From assembly GCA_963751335.1 (NCBI GenBank), contig CAVVUB010000008.1:930001-994000 (forward strand): 64,000 nt of DNA, in the 5' to 3' direction. Below, piece by piece: positions 42,616-50,333 of the stretch (positions are counted from its first letter, which is position 1; each line of letters begins with the position of its first letter). The notes under the pieces were generated by a model. It saw nothing but the letters and a program-made list of their open reading frames with translations, made no database searches and had not been told where the DNA came from. Position numbers and translations under genes: made by a program. Source of the DNA: Bog-473 sp963751335 (lineage in GTDB: Bacteria; Actinomycetota; Acidimicrobiia; Acidimicrobiales; RAAP-2).

Positions 42616-43287
42616 GTGAGTCGGCGCGGGCGCACTGTGTCCCCGGAGAAGGGTGGAGCCCTGCGGAACCAGAGCACTGGGGGGAGGCGTCTTGGCGTCG
42701 CAGCTGTGCTGTGCGGCGTGCTGTTGGGATTGCCTCTCCTCTTGTTGCAGAACGTCACGTCGCACGCGTCACGGGCGCGGTCGGCGGCGCCTGTCGTGCA
42801 CTCGATACACAAGGTGTTCCGGGCCAGACATCTCGACGGTGTGGATCTGAAGTCCCACCTGGCGGCTTACCAACACGCAACGGCATCGACGACGACGCCC
42901 GTCGTTGCGCCGACCACCACGACGACGAGCGCGCCGACCACGACGACAAGCGCGCCCACGGCACCGTCGACGACGACGTCGACGACAACACCACCACCAC
43001 CCCCTCCGACCACAACGACCACGACGACGCAACCGCGGCCGACGAACTCAGAAGCGGGCGAGGCGACGTGGTATTCGGCGGCACCCGCCGGCTATTGCGC
43101 CAGTCCGACCCTGCCGTTCGGGACCGTGATGACGGTGACGAACGACGCAACCGGCGCGTCGACCTCGTGCACAGTCGACGACCGCGAGGACGCGGGCTAC
43201 CCGCGGGTGGTCGACCTGTCGCCCGAAGGTTTCGGGCAAATCGCCTCGCTGAGCCAGGGAGTGGCGCAGGTCACAATCTCCTGGTGA
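42616..43287 (+). CDS. RlpA-like double-psi beta-barrel secreted protein
   Basis: The product (about 223 residues) has a basic N-terminus, a signal anchor (about 30-50, GVAAVLCGVLLGLPLLLL), a long Thr/Pro-rich linker (about 95-150) and a C-terminal double-psi beta-barrel: GEATWYSAAPAGYCASPTLP, FGTVMTVTNDATGAS, VDDREDAGYPRVVDLSP. That domain is shared by RlpA-type lytic transglycosylases and expansin-like proteins and acts on peptidoglycan. RlpA's catalytic Asp fits the D in VDDRE. The start is uncertain; GTG at 42616 precedes the signal sensibly. Other actinobacteria keep rpfB between tatD and rsmA, so this may fill a related wall-remodelling role. Confidence 0.83.
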   Translation: MSRRGRTVSPEKGGALRNQSTGGRRLGVAAVLCGVLLGLPLLLLQNVTSHASRARSAAPVVHSIHKVFRARHLDGVDLKSHLAAYQHATASTTTPVVAPTTTTTSAPTTTTSAPTAPSTTTSTTTPPPPPPTTTTTTTQPRPTNSEAGEATWYSAAPAGYCASPTLPFGTVMTVTNDATGASTSCTVDDREDAGYPRVVDLSPEGFGQIASLSQGVAQVTISW

Positions 43288-44105
43288 CCCATTCCGGTGC
43301 CGACATCGCACAACTGCTGTCGGCGCACGGGATCCACCCGAGTCGGGCGCTCGGTCAGAACTTCGTCGCCGATCCGAATACGGTGCGGCGCATCGCCCGC
43401 CTCTCGGGCGCCGGCGCAACGAGCAACGTGCTCGAGATCGGAGCCGGCCTGGGCTCCCTGACACTGGCCCTGGCGGAGACCGGCGCCCGCGTGGTGGCGG
43501 TCGAGACGGACCGCCACGTGCTCGCGGTGCTTCGCTCGGTGGTCGAGCCGGTGGGCGTCGAGGTCGTCGAGGGAGACGCCCTGAAACTCGATCTGGCCGG
43601 GCTCCTGGCCGAGCGGGCCACAGGCCCCTGGAGCCTGGTCTCGAACCTCCCTTACAACGTGGCAACCCCTCTCGTGATGCGCACCCTGACCGAGGTGGCG
43701 GCGGTGACCACCCTCCTGGTCATGGTGCAACGGGAGGTGGGGGAGCGCATGGCCGCCGAACCGGGTCACCGCGCCTACGGATCGGTCTCGGTGCGGATCG
43801 CCTACTTCGCCCGGACCCAGGTGGTGGGCCGGGTGCCGGCCGGGGTCTTCGTTCCCCGGCCTCGGGTGGAGTCAGTCCTGGTTCGGCTGGAGCGCCGGCT
43901 GGAGCCGGCGGTCGATCCCGACCTGGTCTCGTACGACCGGCTGGCCGAGGTGGTGCGGGCCGGCTTCGCGCAGCGCCGCAAGATGCTCCGGCGCTCCCTG
44001 GCCGGAGTCGTCGAGCCGGACGCCTTCGTCCGGGCTGGCGTGCGGCCCGATGCCCGGGCCGAAGAGCTCGACGTGGCGGCCTGGGGCAGGCTGGCCGCCA
44101 CATGA
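43284..44105 (+). CDS. rsmA: 16S rRNA dimethyladenosine transferase RsmA (KsgA)
   Basis: The 273-residue enzyme has LGQNFVADPNTVRRIA, VLEIGAGLGSLTLALAE (SAM site), VVAVETDRHVLAVL, and the NLPYNVATPLV motif that receives the adenine. It dimethylates A1518 and A1519 of 16S rRNA and serves as a late 30S assembly checkpoint. The GTG start overlaps the stop of the RlpA-like gene, and its own stop overlaps the ispE ATG (ATGA). Confidence 0.95.
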   Translation: MTHSGADIAQLLSAHGIHPSRALGQNFVADPNTVRRIARLSGAGATSNVLEIGAGLGSLTLALAETGARVVAVETDRHVLAVLRSVVEPVGVEVVEGDALKLDLAGLLAERATGPWSLVSNLPYNVATPLVMRTLTEVAAVTTLLVMVQREVGERMAAEPGHRAYGSVSVRIAYFARTQVVGRVPAGVFVPRPRVESVLVRLERRLEPAVDPDLVSYDRLAEVVRAGFAQRRKMLRRSLAGVVEPDAFVRAGVRPDARAEELDVAAWGRLAAT

Positions 44106-44872
44106 CCACGCTCGTGGCACCGGCCAAGCTCACCATCTCGCTCGGGATCACCGGCGTGCGCGCCGACGGGTTCCACGAGCTCGACGCCGAGATGGTGACG
44201 CTCGACCTGGCCGACGTGCTCGAGATCGACGAGGCCGGATCAGGGCTGGTGGTGGAGCCCGTGCCGGGCACCCGGGCGTCCGATCTCCCGGCATCCGCGA
44301 ACAACCTGGTCACCCGGGCCCTGGCGGCCTGCGGACGGACGGCCGGTGTCCACCTGACGAAGCGCATCCCGCTGGGCGGCGGTCTGGGCGGCGGCTCGGC
44401 CGACGCCGGCGCCATCCTCCGCTGGGCCGGGTGCCACGACCTGGACCTGGCGGCGTCGATCGGCGCCGACGTGCCGTTCTGCGTGGTCGGGGGCCGGGCC
44501 CGGGTCGCGGGCATCGGCGAGCGGGTGACGCCGCTTTCGCCCGTGGATCGCCACTACCTGCTGCTCCTGCCTCCGTTCGGAGTCGACACGGCGTCGGTCT
44601 TCAGGGCTTGGGACGGCGGTCAGCGGGCGGAGGGTGCCAACGCGCTCACGGCGGCAGCGCTGGCCGTCGAGCCGCGGCTGGCCGCCTGGAGGGATGCGCT
44701 GGGCGACCTGTCGGGGCAGGTGCCGACGTTGGCCGGCAGCGGTTCGACCTGGTTCGTCGAGGACGGTCCGTCGTTCGCGGGTACCGAGGATCAGCCGCTG
44801 CTCGAGCTCGAAGGTGTCACGGGCAGGCTCGTGCGGGCCCATACGGTGCCAGCGGGGTGGCGCGGTGCTTGA
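44102..44872 (+). CDS. ispE: 4-(cytidine 5'-diphospho)-2-C-methyl-D-erythritol kinase IspE
   Basis: This 256-residue GHMP kinase acts in the MEP route to isoprenoids. APAKLTISLGITGVRADGFHEL is the substrate-side motif (Lys and His), PLGGGLGGGSADAGAILR is the ATP loop, and LAGSGSTWFVE is the C-terminal GHMP motif. It is slightly shorter than typical IspE (about 280-300). It is coupled to rsmA by overlap, as in many actinobacteria. Confidence 0.93.
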   Translation: MTTLVAPAKLTISLGITGVRADGFHELDAEMVTLDLADVLEIDEAGSGLVVEPVPGTRASDLPASANNLVTRALAACGRTAGVHLTKRIPLGGGLGGGSADAGAILRWAGCHDLDLAASIGADVPFCVVGGRARVAGIGERVTPLSPVDRHYLLLLPPFGVDTASVFRAWDGGQRAEGANALTAAALAVEPRLAAWRDALGDLSGQVPTLAGSGSTWFVEDGPSFAGTEDQPLLELEGVTGRLVRAHTVPAGWRGA

Positions 44873-44900
44873 GGGAAGGTCCCGACCGAGACGGGTGTGA

Positions 44901-44999
44901 CTACTTGCCGGCCCGCCGTTGCCAGCGGGTGGCCTTCAGCATCTTCTTGTGCTTCTTCTTGCGCATCCGCTTGCGGCGCTTCTTGATCAGTGATCCCAT
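44901..44999 (-). CDS. Small ribosomal protein bS22-like (AURKAIP1/COX24 domain)
   Basis: A 32-residue frame encodes MGSLIKKRRKRMRKKKHK followed by KMLKATRWQRRAGK. This is the highly conserved actinobacterial protein bS22, seen in the mycobacterial 30S subunit and related to the C-terminal domain of mitochondrial AURKAIP1/COX24. Half of the residues are Lys or Arg. A short TAGCCT-type -10 box may precede it closely; no ribosome binding site is evident. It lies between ispE and the VOC gene on the other strand. Confidence 0.87.
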   Translation of the reverse strand: MGSLIKKRRKRMRKKKHKKMLKATRWQRRAGK

Positions 45000-45065
45000 G
45001 ACGTGCGGCAGGCTAGCGGTCCACGGGCCTGACGGCCAGATCGCCCAGGATGCCAGGAGGCCGCC

Positions 45066-45446
45066 GTGACGTTCGAAATCGTGCGTCTGGACCACGTGCA
45101 GCTGGCCATGCCCCCCGGTCGGGAGGATGAGGCAGAGGCCTTCTATGCCGGTGTGCTCGGATTCGAGCGCCTCCGCAAACCCCCGGCGCTCGCCGCCCGT
45201 GGCGGTTGCTGGTTCGCCCACGGGCCCGTGGCGCTGCATCTCGGGGTGGAGGAAGATTTCCGGCCCGCCCGCAAGGCCCACCCCGCCCTGGCGGTCAACG
45301 ACCTGGCGGCGCTCGAGGCGGCCTTGCAGGCGGCCGGCGTCGAGGTGCGGCCCAACGACGACCGGCCGCCGGGCACCGGGTCCTATGCGGACGACCCGTT
45401 CGGCAACCGCCTCGAGTTCATGGCGGCGGGCAGCGAGGATCGCTGA
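45066..45446 (+). CDS. VOC-superfamily (glyoxalase/dioxygenase-like) protein
   Basis: The 126-residue protein has two beta-alpha-beta-beta-beta units of the vicinal oxygen chelate fold: IVRLDHVQLAMPPGREDEAEAFYAGVLGFE and HPALAVNDLAALEAALQAAGVEV, followed by YADDPFGNRLEFMA with the last metal Glu. Its metal site (His10-like and Glu in LEF) suggests a metal enzyme, but substrate is unknown. GTG at 45066 has AGGAGG five bases upstream. Confidence 0.87.
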   Translation: MTFEIVRLDHVQLAMPPGREDEAEAFYAGVLGFERLRKPPALAARGGCWFAHGPVALHLGVEEDFRPARKAHPALAVNDLAALEAALQAAGVEVRPNDDRPPGTGSYADDPFGNRLEFMAAGSEDR

Positions 45447-45472
45447 GGGCGGGCCGTCCCGGCCGGGGGGAG

Positions 45473-45511
45473 GTGCCGACGGGAGCGGAGGCGGACCGCC
45501 CCCGTCGGCAC
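45473..45511. terminator. Inverted repeat between convergent genes, likely bidirectional terminator
   Basis: GTGCCGACGGG (45473-45483) pairs perfectly with CCCGTCGGCAC (45501-45511); the loop holds a nested GGCGG/CCGCC stem. It lies 27 bases after the VOC stop and before the end of the sensor kinase gene on the other strand. No T-tract follows, which is common in GC-rich actinobacteria. Confidence 0.6.
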
Positions 45512-45645
45512 TACCGGTGGCCGAGTTGCGGACTCAAAGGGCCACCGGGGGGGTTGCTCCCGTCAGTGTGCTCCGCCCGCCTGTGGGTCAGGTTGGGAAT
45601 GCATAAGAAATCTTTATGGCCTGTGCCGGTCAGCCCCGCTGTCGG

Positions 45646-46992
45646 TCAGCCCAAGGGAAGCTCGACGTCGGCCGGAGCGGGCACGGTCGGGAGGCGCATG
45701 GTCATGCGGGCCCCGCCGGCCTCGTCGTTCTCCGCCGTGACGGTGCCTCCCTCCGCCTTGACCACCTGGGCCACGATGGCCAGTCCGAGGCCAGACCCCG
45801 GCAAGCCACGCGCCGCGGGCGAGCGGTAGAAACGGTCGAAGATCCTCGGGAGGTCGTCCTCGGCGATGCCGGGGCCGCGGTCGCGCACGACGACGGTGCC
45901 ATTGGCACACTCGACGGTCACGGGCTGGCCCGGTGGGCTCCATTTGCGAGCGTTGTCGAGGAGGTTGCCGACGGCGCGAGAAAGCCGGTCGGCGTGTGCG
46001 TCGACCCAGCAAGGCTCCGCCTCGAACTCGAAGGACACGTCGTCGGCCCGCCCGTGTGTGTTGGCGACCACCACGGCGTCGCCCACCAACAGGTCCAGGC
46101 GCAGCGGCTCGGCGGGGGCGGGAGTCTGGTCTCCCCGGGCCAGCTCGGCCAGGTCGCCGACGGTGTCGGTCAGCTCTTGCAGCTGGACCAGGACGTCATC
46201 CACCAGGACCGAGCGATCCTCGTCGCTCAGCTCGTCGACCCGGCGGATGACCTCGAGATTGGTGCGCAGCGAGGTGAGCGGGGTGCGCAGCTCGTGGGAG
46301 GCGTCGAGCACCAGCCTGCTCTGGGCGCGGCGGGACGACTCGAGCGCCTCGAGGAGCCGATTGAAGGTGCGGCGCAGGCGGCCGAGCTCGTCGGGCCCGC
46401 CCGGAGACAGGCGCCGGGAGACGTCGGTGGTCTCGGCCAGGTCCTCCACCGTGTCGGTCAACGAGTTCAGCGGCACCAGCGCGGTGCGGGCCACGAGGTA
46501 GCCGAGGACCACGGCCAGGACGACGCCGCTGACGGCGACCGCTCCGAGGAAGAGGGCCAGCTTCTTCAGCTCGGATCCGGCATTGAGCAGCGTGGCGATC
46601 TGGAGGGCTCCGCCGTCGACCAGGGTGCCCGACTGCACGGGCGTGTTCACCGGCAGGTGTTCGACGAACTCGCGCATCTCGTTGCCGTCGACATTGACGG
46701 TGGTGAAGAAGGGCGGGGCCAGTCCGACCGACACCAGGCGCACCTGGCCGGTCACGGGCAGACCGCCGCCGGACACCACGGCGCCACCGGTATCGATGAC
46801 CTGACCCAAGGTGGCGGTGGTCGAACCGATCTCCTGGCCGGCGACGATCTTCGCGGCCGCGGTGGTGAGCGAGTTGTCCGCCGCGTTGAGCAGCGTGTTG
46901 CGGGCGACGACGAATGCCGCGCTGCACGAGGCCACCACCGCCACCACCACCGCGGCCGTGGTGGCGAGGACGAGGCGGCTGCGGAAGGTCAT
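45646..46992 (-). CDS. Sensor histidine kinase (MprB-like)
   Basis: The 448-residue kinase has an N-terminal transmembrane helix (about 8-28), an extracellular sensor domain of about 125 residues, a second helix (LALFLGAVAVSGVVLAVVLGYLVA), a HAMP domain, the H-box LDASHELRTPLTSL, and N, G1 and G2 boxes (VGNLLDNARKWS, VRDRGPGIAEDD, GSGLGLAIVAQVV). Domain order and sequence are close to mycobacterial MprB/TrcS-type kinases. The ATG overlaps the regulator's stop (ATGA), so both are made together. Confidence 0.93.
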   Translation of the reverse strand: MTFRSRLVLATTAAVVVAVVASCSAAFVVARNTLLNAADNSLTTAAAKIVAGQEIGSTTATLGQVIDTGGAVVSGGGLPVTGQVRLVSVGLAPPFFTTVNVDGNEMREFVEHLPVNTPVQSGTLVDGGALQIATLLNAGSELKKLALFLGAVAVSGVVLAVVLGYLVARTALVPLNSLTDTVEDLAETTDVSRRLSPGGPDELGRLRRTFNRLLEALESSRRAQSRLVLDASHELRTPLTSLRTNLEVIRRVDELSDEDRSVLVDDVLVQLQELTDTVGDLAELARGDQTPAPAEPLRLDLLVGDAVVVANTHGRADDVSFEFEAEPCWVDAHADRLSRAVGNLLDNARKWSPPGQPVTVECANGTVVVRDRGPGIAEDDLPRIFDRFYRSPAARGLPGSGLGLAIVAQVVKAEGGTVTAENDEAGGARMTMRLPTVPAPADVELPLG

Positions 46993-47660
46993 GTCTCCCG
47001 CAACACGTAACCCACGCCGCGCACCGTCTGTATGCACCGCGGCTCGCCGCCCTCTTCGAGCTTGCGCCGGAGGTACCCCACATAGACGGCGAGCGAATTG
47101 GTGCCCGAGTCGAAGTCGAATCCCCAGACCCGGTTCAACAGGACCTCGCGGGTGAGGACCTGCCGGGGGTGGCGCAGAAACATCTCGAGCAGGTCGAACT
47201 CAATGCGGGTGAGGGTGAAGCCGCGGTCGCCGCGCTGGCCCTCCCGCGTGGAGAGGTTGAGCACGAGATCACCCACGCGAACGAGCCCACCCTCCCCCTC
47301 GAAGCGCCGGCGGAGCAACGCCCGCAGACGGGCCAGCAGCTCGGCCAGAGCGAAGGGCTTCACCAGATAGTCGTCGGCACCGGCATCGAGGCCCTGCACC
47401 CGGTCGTCGATGGCATCGCGGGCGGTCAGGATGAGCACGGGGGTGTCGTCGCCGGCGCTGCGCATGCGGCGGCAGACGGTGAGGCCGTCGATGTCGGGCA
47501 GCCCGAGGTCGAGGACGAGGGCGTCGGGCGGCGCCTGGGCCAACGATTCGAGGGCCTCGCCACCCGTCGGCACGGTGACCACGTCGTAGCCCTCGAGGCG
47601 CAGCGCACGGTCGATGGACCGTCGCACCGCCTGATCGTCGTCGACCACCAGGATGCGCAC
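46989..47660 (-). CDS. OmpR-family response regulator (MprA-like)
   Basis: The 223-residue regulator has a receiver domain with the phospho-acceptor Asp in LVLDLGLPDIDGL, acidic residues in VDDDQAVRR, the Lys in DYLVKPFALAELLARL, and a C-terminal winged helix (TRIEFDLLEMFLRHPRQVLTR, VYVGYLRRKL, VRGVGYVLRE). It is encoded directly upstream of its histidine kinase. Targets are unknown; MprA-type regulators respond to envelope stress. Confidence 0.94.
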   Translation of the reverse strand: MRILVVDDDQAVRRSIDRALRLEGYDVVTVPTGGEALESLAQAPPDALVLDLGLPDIDGLTVCRRMRSAGDDTPVLILTARDAIDDRVQGLDAGADDYLVKPFALAELLARLRALLRRRFEGEGGLVRVGDLVLNLSTREGQRGDRGFTLTRIEFDLLEMFLRHPRQVLTREVLLNRVWGFDFDSGTNSLAVYVGYLRRKLEEGGEPRCIQTVRGVGYVLRET

Positions 47661-47743
47661 GACGCGAACCTACCGCCGCGCCCTGGTCATGGACGGGCGG
47701 AGTGGCTGTCTAACCTCTAGTCGGCGACCGCCCGGTCGGCCCA

Positions 47744-47816
47744 TCCGGGGTAGTTCAATCGGCAGAACGTCGGCCTTTGGAGCCGGATGTTGGAGGTTCG
47801 AGCCCTCCCCCCGGAG
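47744..47816 (+). tRNA. trnQ: tRNA-Gln (anticodon TTG)
   Basis: The 73-base sequence folds into a full cloverleaf: acceptor TCCGGGG with CCCCGGA, D-arm GTTC/GAAC, anticodon stem CGGC/GCCG with loop CTTTGGA (anticodon TTG at its centre), and T-arm GGAGG/CCTCC with loop TTCGAGC. The discriminator is G and the CCA end is not encoded. It reads CAA (and by wobble CAG). Confidence 0.93.
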
Positions 47817-47818
47817 CC

Positions 47819-48208
47819 TCAGCGTCCGCTGCCCCGATCCTGCTCGGCCAGCTGTGCCAGGTAGTCGTTATAGGCGGCCAGTTCGGCGTCCTCCCGCTTG
47901 TCCTGTGCCGTTTCGGCCGGGGCTCCGACGGTCCCGTCGGGCCCGGTCCGGGTCCGACCGCCGGAGGCAGCGTCGGCGGTGGCGGGCGGTGCCGTGCCCT
48001 CGGGCACGGCGTGGAGAAGGCGCCACCACATGTAGACGGCGTAGGCGGCGAAGAAGGGCCACTCGAACACGTAGGCCCAACTGAGCTCGTTGCCGCCGGT
48101 GGCCCGGTCGATCTGCCAGATGCACAGGGCCATGAAGGCCGGCACCACCACGAGGATGACCGCATGGAGCCTGAGCGCGCGTGGCGAGAACCAGCTCCTC
48201 TTGTCCAT
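47819..48208 (-). CDS. Two-helix membrane protein, unknown function
   Basis: The 129-residue protein has two transmembrane helices (about 12-30 and 47-62: AVILVVVPAFMALCIWQID and WPFFAAYAVYMWW) and a charged Ala/Gly/Asp-rich tail with a helical end. The first part (LHAVILVVVPAFMALCIWQIDRATGGN and SWAYVFEWP) is seen in uncharacterised actinobacterial proteins, often near SURF1-type or transcription regulator genes. Its ATG shares a base with the stop of the hydrolase gene (TGATG). Its end lies three bases from the tRNA-Gln 3' end, on the other strand. Confidence 0.75.
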   Translation of the reverse strand: MDKRSWFSPRALRLHAVILVVVPAFMALCIWQIDRATGGNELSWAYVFEWPFFAAYAVYMWWRLLHAVPEGTAPPATADAASGGRTRTGPDGTVGAPAETAQDKREDAELAAYNDYLAQLAEQDRGSGR

Positions 48209-49113
48209 CAGGCCCCGCCGGAGAAGAGAAAGTCCTCGATGAGCCCGGCCAGCTCGAGCGGTCGGTCGCCCTGGATGCTGTGTCCCGCGCCCTCCACGCC
48301 CTCGATGCGGACGGAGGGCTGGCGCCGGCGCAACTCGGCGATGTCGGCGTCGTCGACCACCGACCAGGCCAGCCCCTGGACGAGCATGACCGGGACGGCG
48401 AGGCCGGAGACTGCGCTCCACAAGTCGCCGAACTCGGGGTGCCCGGCCGCGCCGTCCGCGTTCCGGAAGCGGGCGTAGCGCCAGACCCAGGTCCCGTCCT
48501 CGCGCTGCACCGCGTTATGCAGGATGCCACGGCGCAAGGAGGACTCCGAGCGGCCCGGGTTGTGCTCGATGGTGCGGGCCAGCAACTCGTCGAAGCTGTC
48601 GAAGCTGGCCGGTCCATTGACGAAATTCGTCACGGGGGCGGCTTTCTCCGCGTTGACGCCCGGGGTGATGTCGACGAGCACCAGGGCTCGCACCAGGTCG
48701 GGCGCCTGCGCGGCCAGGGCGATGGAGGACATGCCGCCGAGGGACATCCCGACCACCCCGCGGGCCTCGGGCGCCAGACGCCGCACGACGGTGGCCAGGT
48801 CACGCCCGTTGCTGCCCGCCGAGACCGAGCCCTCGGGCCCTCCGTCGGAATGCCCGTGCCCGGGTAGGTCCACGGCCAGCAGGGGGCGGCCCAGAGCCAG
48901 GGCCACCGTGTCCCAGGTGTGGGCGTTCTGCGCCCCCCCGTGCACCAGCACGAGCTCGGGTGTCCCGGTCTCGGCACCCCAGAGCAGGCTGGACACGGTG
49001 CGCCCCGGTTCGACCTCGACGCCGACCCGGCGCACGTCGGGCGGACCGGGGTAGGACAATCCGTACTCGCCCGCGTTCTCGTGGAACAGGCCGAATTCGT
49101 CGTAGGGGGTCAT
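48208..49113 (-). CDS. Alpha/beta hydrolase
   Basis: This 301-residue protein has LVLVHGGAQNAHTWD (oxyanion hole HGG), LLAVDLPGHGHSDG, the nucleophile elbow VGMSLGGMSS (Ser catalytic) and the His in VEGAGHSIQGDRP. That is a complete alpha/beta-hydrolase with cap domain. The likely activity is ester or lactone hydrolysis or a related C-C bond hydrolysis; no specific substrate is evident. ATG at 49113 has GGAG close by; a GTG four codons upstream is an alternative. Its neighbour, the two-helix protein, overlaps it. Confidence 0.9.
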   Translation of the reverse strand: MTPYDEFGLFHENAGEYGLSYPGPPDVRRVGVEVEPGRTVSSLLWGAETGTPELVLVHGGAQNAHTWDTVALALGRPLLAVDLPGHGHSDGGPEGSVSAGSNGRDLATVVRRLAPEARGVVGMSLGGMSSIALAAQAPDLVRALVLVDITPGVNAEKAAPVTNFVNGPASFDSFDELLARTIEHNPGRSESSLRRGILHNAVQREDGTWVWRYARFRNADGAAGHPEFGDLWSAVSGLAVPVMLVQGLAWSVVDDADIAELRRRQPSVRIEGVEGAGHSIQGDRPLELAGLIEDFLFSGGA

Positions 49114-49176
49114 CTCCGGCACCACACGAGTTTCCCATACGCACGTGCGGTGGCCCCGCGGGCTAAGAATGCGGCC

Positions 49177-50277
49177 ATGCCCGAGCGCCGACTCTCCGCC
49201 GTGGTCCTGGCCGCCGGCGAGGGGACGCGGATGCGCTCGGAACGACCCAAGCCGCTGCACCAGCTGTGCGGCCGACCGATGATCCTCCACGTCCTCGACG
49301 CCATGGCCGAGATCGATGTGCACCGGGTGGTGGTGGTGGTGGGCCACCGGGCCGAGTGGGTGACCAAGACGCTCGTGCAGCTGGCCCCCCCGACGATGGA
49401 GATCGAGTTCGTGGAGCAGCTGACCCAGTCCGGCACGGGTGATGCCCTGGCTGTCGGCTTGACCGGCCTGCCCGACGACGACGACGAGGTGGAGGACGTC
49501 GTCGTGCTGCCGGGCGACACGCCGTTGCTGCGCCCCCAGACACTGGCCGCGCTGGTGCGGGCGCACCGGATCGAGGACGCCGGGGCGACCATGCTCACGG
49601 CAGTGGTGGAGAACCCGTCCGGCTACGGCCGGGTGGTGCGCGGCAAGGACGGCGACGTCGTCCGGGTGGTCGAAGAGGCCGAGGCCACGGACGAGGAGAA
49701 GACCGTCGACGAGGTCAACACGTCGATCTACTGCTTCCGCCGTTCCATCCTGGCGCCGACGCTGCGCCGGATCAGTCCGGCCAACGCCCAGGGTGAGTAC
49801 TACCTGACCGATGCGGTGGCCGTGCTGAGCAGCGCCGGCTACAGCGTGAAGGCGCTTGTCCTGTCCGACTCCATGGAGGCGGCCGGGGTCAACGACCGGG
49901 CCCAGCTCGCGGTGGCGGAGGCCGAGCTGCGCGACCGCATCAACGAGCGCTGGATGCGCCGGGGCGTGACGATGTGGGACCCCGAGCGGACCTACGTCGA
50001 CGCCCAGGCCCGTCTCGAGGCCGACGTCGCCCTGCTGCCGGGCGTGATCCTGCGGGGCCCCTGCACGATCGGCGCCGGCGCCGAGATCGGTCCCAACGCC
50101 GTACTGACCGAGACGGCGGTGGGAGAGGGTGCGGTCGTGCGCGAGAGCGTCTGCACCCAAGCGGTGATCGGTGCCGGGGCACAGGTCGGTGCCTACAGCG
50201 TGCTCGAGCCTGGGGCAGAGGTGGAGCCGGGTGTCGTGTTGCCGCCGTACTCGGCCCTCGGGACCCCGGAGGGCTAG
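49177..50277 (+). CDS. glmU: UDP-N-acetylglucosamine pyrophosphorylase GlmU, shortened
   Basis: The 366-residue protein has an intact uridyltransferase domain: VVLAAGEGTRMRSERPKPLH, VVVVVGHRAEWV, QSGTGDAL, LPGDTPLL, and the metal-binding Asp and Asn regions. After residue 250 comes a left-handed beta-helix of only five to six coils (GVILRGPCTIGAGAEIGPNAV to LEPGAEVEPGVV). Full GlmU is about 450-490 residues, and the acetyltransferase residues (His, Tyr, Asn, Lys of the later coils) are absent. It can be expected to make UDP-GlcNAc from GlcNAc-1-P but not to acetylate GlcN-1-P. prs follows directly, as usual. Confidence 0.9.
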   Translation: MPERRLSAVVLAAGEGTRMRSERPKPLHQLCGRPMILHVLDAMAEIDVHRVVVVVGHRAEWVTKTLVQLAPPTMEIEFVEQLTQSGTGDALAVGLTGLPDDDDEVEDVVVLPGDTPLLRPQTLAALVRAHRIEDAGATMLTAVVENPSGYGRVVRGKDGDVVRVVEEAEATDEEKTVDEVNTSIYCFRRSILAPTLRRISPANAQGEYYLTDAVAVLSSAGYSVKALVLSDSMEAAGVNDRAQLAVAEAELRDRINERWMRRGVTMWDPERTYVDAQARLEADVALLPGVILRGPCTIGAGAEIGPNAVLTETAVGEGAVVRESVCTQAVIGAGAQVGAYSVLEPGAEVEPGVVLPPYSALGTPEG

Positions 50278-50333
50278 CACGGCGGCAAGGACGGCACAGA
50301 CGTGCGGGGCCGGTGCGCACTAGCGTTGGTGCC

